In this document: piece by piece, positions 60,067 through 60,908 of the stretch
Numbering within the stretch: the first letter of the stretch is position 1
Layout of the letters: each line of letters begins with the position of its first letter
Source: Clostridium sp.
Lineage (GTDB): Bacteria > Bacillota > Clostridia > Lachnospirales > Lachnospiraceae
DNA length: 60,908 bases
NCBI GenBank assembly: GCA_031275405.1
Contig: JAISOV010000036.1
Location: forward strand, 1-60,908
Direction: 5' to 3'
Made by a program: the position numbers and the translations under genes
Notes under the pieces: model-generated
Database searches by the model: none
The model's input: the letters and a program-made list of their open reading frames with translations, nothing else
What the model was told of the DNA's origin: nothing

Positions 60067-60908
60067 TTATTTCAGTATAATAAAATTGTCGCGTAAAAGC
60101 AACCAGTTTGCACGGAACCACTGCATGATCTGCCAGTAGCCGCAGCCCCGCAGCTGGTATTCCTTGATGAGGTCAAACTTCGCCTGTAGGCTTCTGACGT
60201 CCTCGAACCAGACCTCATGCTCCACGCCCTCGAACCAATAGTGGAAATACGGGCTTGCCGCCGTTTCGTCAAAGAGGATCGCCGCGTTCTGCTCGATAGC
60301 GATCCGAACCGCCTGTACGTTGCCGATGGTTTGCGCCCTGGTCGTGCCTCTTACATAGGGGAGCGGCCAGTCGTATCCGTAGTTGGGAATGCCCAGGTCG
60401 ATCTTGGAAGCGGGGATCTCCGTCAGGGCATACTCCACTACCCGGCGCACCTGGTCGATGGGCGCTACCGCCATGTTCGGCCCATAGGCATAGCCCCATT
60501 CATAGGTCATCAGCAGCACATGATCCGCAGCTTCCCCCAGCGCCCGGTAATCCTTCCCCTCATAGGCCGCACCCTCCTGCTCCGCCGAGGTCTTGGGCGC
60601 AAGGGCGACCGAAGTCTGGTAGCCGTTGTTTCGCATGACCTGCGCCGTCCGCCTTACGAAGTCGCTGAATGGATCCCGGTCTTGGACAAGGATGAACTCA
60701 AAGTCGATGTTCACGCCCCGGTAGCCTTTTTCCCCCATCACCCGGGACAGCTCGGCCAGCAGCCTATCCGTGGCTTCTTCGCTGCTTAAGACTGTGTGGA
60801 TCAGCTGGTTGTTAAAGTGGCCGTCTTCTCCAAGCGGGGTAAGGGTCAGAACCGGCCTGGTGGAAAAAGCTTCGGCGGCTTCTATCATCCACTCTTCGGG
60901 CGGGTTCG
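60067..60908 (-). CDS. GH18-family glycosidase, spore-germination type, 3' part
   Basis: Partial: the upstream part is beyond the window. The visible 280 residues are a GH18 catalytic domain of the YaaH/YdhD kind: GYRGVNIDFEFI contains the catalytic D-x-E (the usual DG reads ID), VALAPKTSAEQEG, LLMTYEWGYAYGPNMAVAPIDQVRRVVEYAL, and the closing LRGCGYWQIMQWFRANW. Such enzymes act on spore cortex or peptidoglycan. N-terminal LysM repeats may exist outside the window. Confidence 0.88.
   Translation of the reverse strand, partial: NPPEEWMIEAAEAFSTRPVLTLTPLGEDGHFNNQLIHTVLSSEEATDRLLAELSRVMGEKGYRGVNIDFEFILVQDRDPFSDFVRRTAQVMRNNGYQTSVALAPKTSAEQEGAAYEGKDYRALGEAADHVLLMTYEWGYAYGPNMAVAPIDQVRRVVEYALTEIPASKIDLGIPNYGYDWPLPYVRGTTRAQTIGNVQAVRIAIEQNAAILFDETAASPYFHYWFEGVEHEVWFEDVRSLQAKFDLIKEYQLRGCGYWQIMQWFRANWLLLRDNFIILK

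Noticed and set aside
59807..60121. Minus-strand frame through the repeat array
   Set aside because: It reads the tandem units as peptide repeats and overlaps both flanking genes; unit length is not kept in frame.

Overview
The window reads as a chromosomal segment of a spore-forming anaerobic Bacillota, most likely a GC-rich Lachnospiraceae-type clostridium. The basis is the rnfCDGEAB gene order, paired IorAB and PaaK genes, the sporulation pair yqfC/yqfD, spore-type cell-wall hydrolases at both edges (a SleB-like enzyme and a GH18 enzyme), smpB next to ssrA, and low-GC-Gram-positive signals (strong AGGAGG ribosome sites, TTGACA-17-TATAAT promoters, TTG and GTG starts). I see no rRNA, tRNA, prophage, transposase or CRISPR array. 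The species cannot be fixed from sequence alone.

Layout. 0-8 kb: 5' part of a SleB-like hydrolase, a free-standing AP2/HNH-like gene, then the minus-strand operon rnfC-D-G-E-A-B followed by a membrane-anchored GH25 muramidase. 8-16 kb: a RNase H-like exonuclease on the plus strand, then minus-strand cheR, an S1-domain protein, ispH, cmk, a BaiN-type flavoprotein, an RpiR and a TetR regulator. 16-25 kb: rpsT, then a small acidic protein, ppk1, ppx, a DUF815 ATPase, pheA and fucI on the minus strand. 25-31 kb: ACT protein, paaK, iorB, iorA, paaK. 31-40 kb: oligopeptide ABC transporter oppA-B-C-D-F flanked by two membrane proteins. 40-42 kb: an AT-rich patch with a 26-bp perfect inverted repeat and a frameshifted lipoprotein gene. 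42-47 kb: secG, rnr, smpB, ssrA. 47-54 kb: ArsC-like protein, nitroreductase, MFS transporter, a PPOX-like flavoprotein, a BofC-like exported protein and a flippase. 54-61 kb: ybeY, a degenerate 7TM-HD protein, phoH, yqfD, yqfC, pyrimidine-nucleoside phosphorylase and a partial GH18 gene.

How the genes fit together. IorAB oxidises aryl-pyruvates to aryl-acetyl-CoA and reduces ferredoxin; the PaaK ligases act on the matching aryl-acids; Rnf couples reduced ferredoxin to NAD and an ion gradient. With the oligopeptide transporter this suggests peptide and aromatic amino-acid fermentation. secG-rnr-smpB-ssrA is a secretion and RNA/ribosome-rescue block. yqfC-yqfD-phoH-7TMHD-ybeY is the familiar clostridial sporulation/ribosome-maturation block, with a flippase after ybeY.

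The most unusual property of the window is its repeat content. Short direct tandem repeats (10-72 bp units) recur both between genes, often copying a gene's own 5' or 3' end (rnfC, the PPOX gene, the phosphorylase leader), and inside genes (rnr, phoH, a small membrane protein, a BofC-like protein). Two dispersed families also appear: an extended -10 promoter with a hairpin-rich leader (three copies, each before a plus-strand gene), and a roughly 50-bp module carrying a ribosome-binding site and start (two strong copies, one weaker). An OppC permease carries an extra domain of about 370 residues with three internal repeats.
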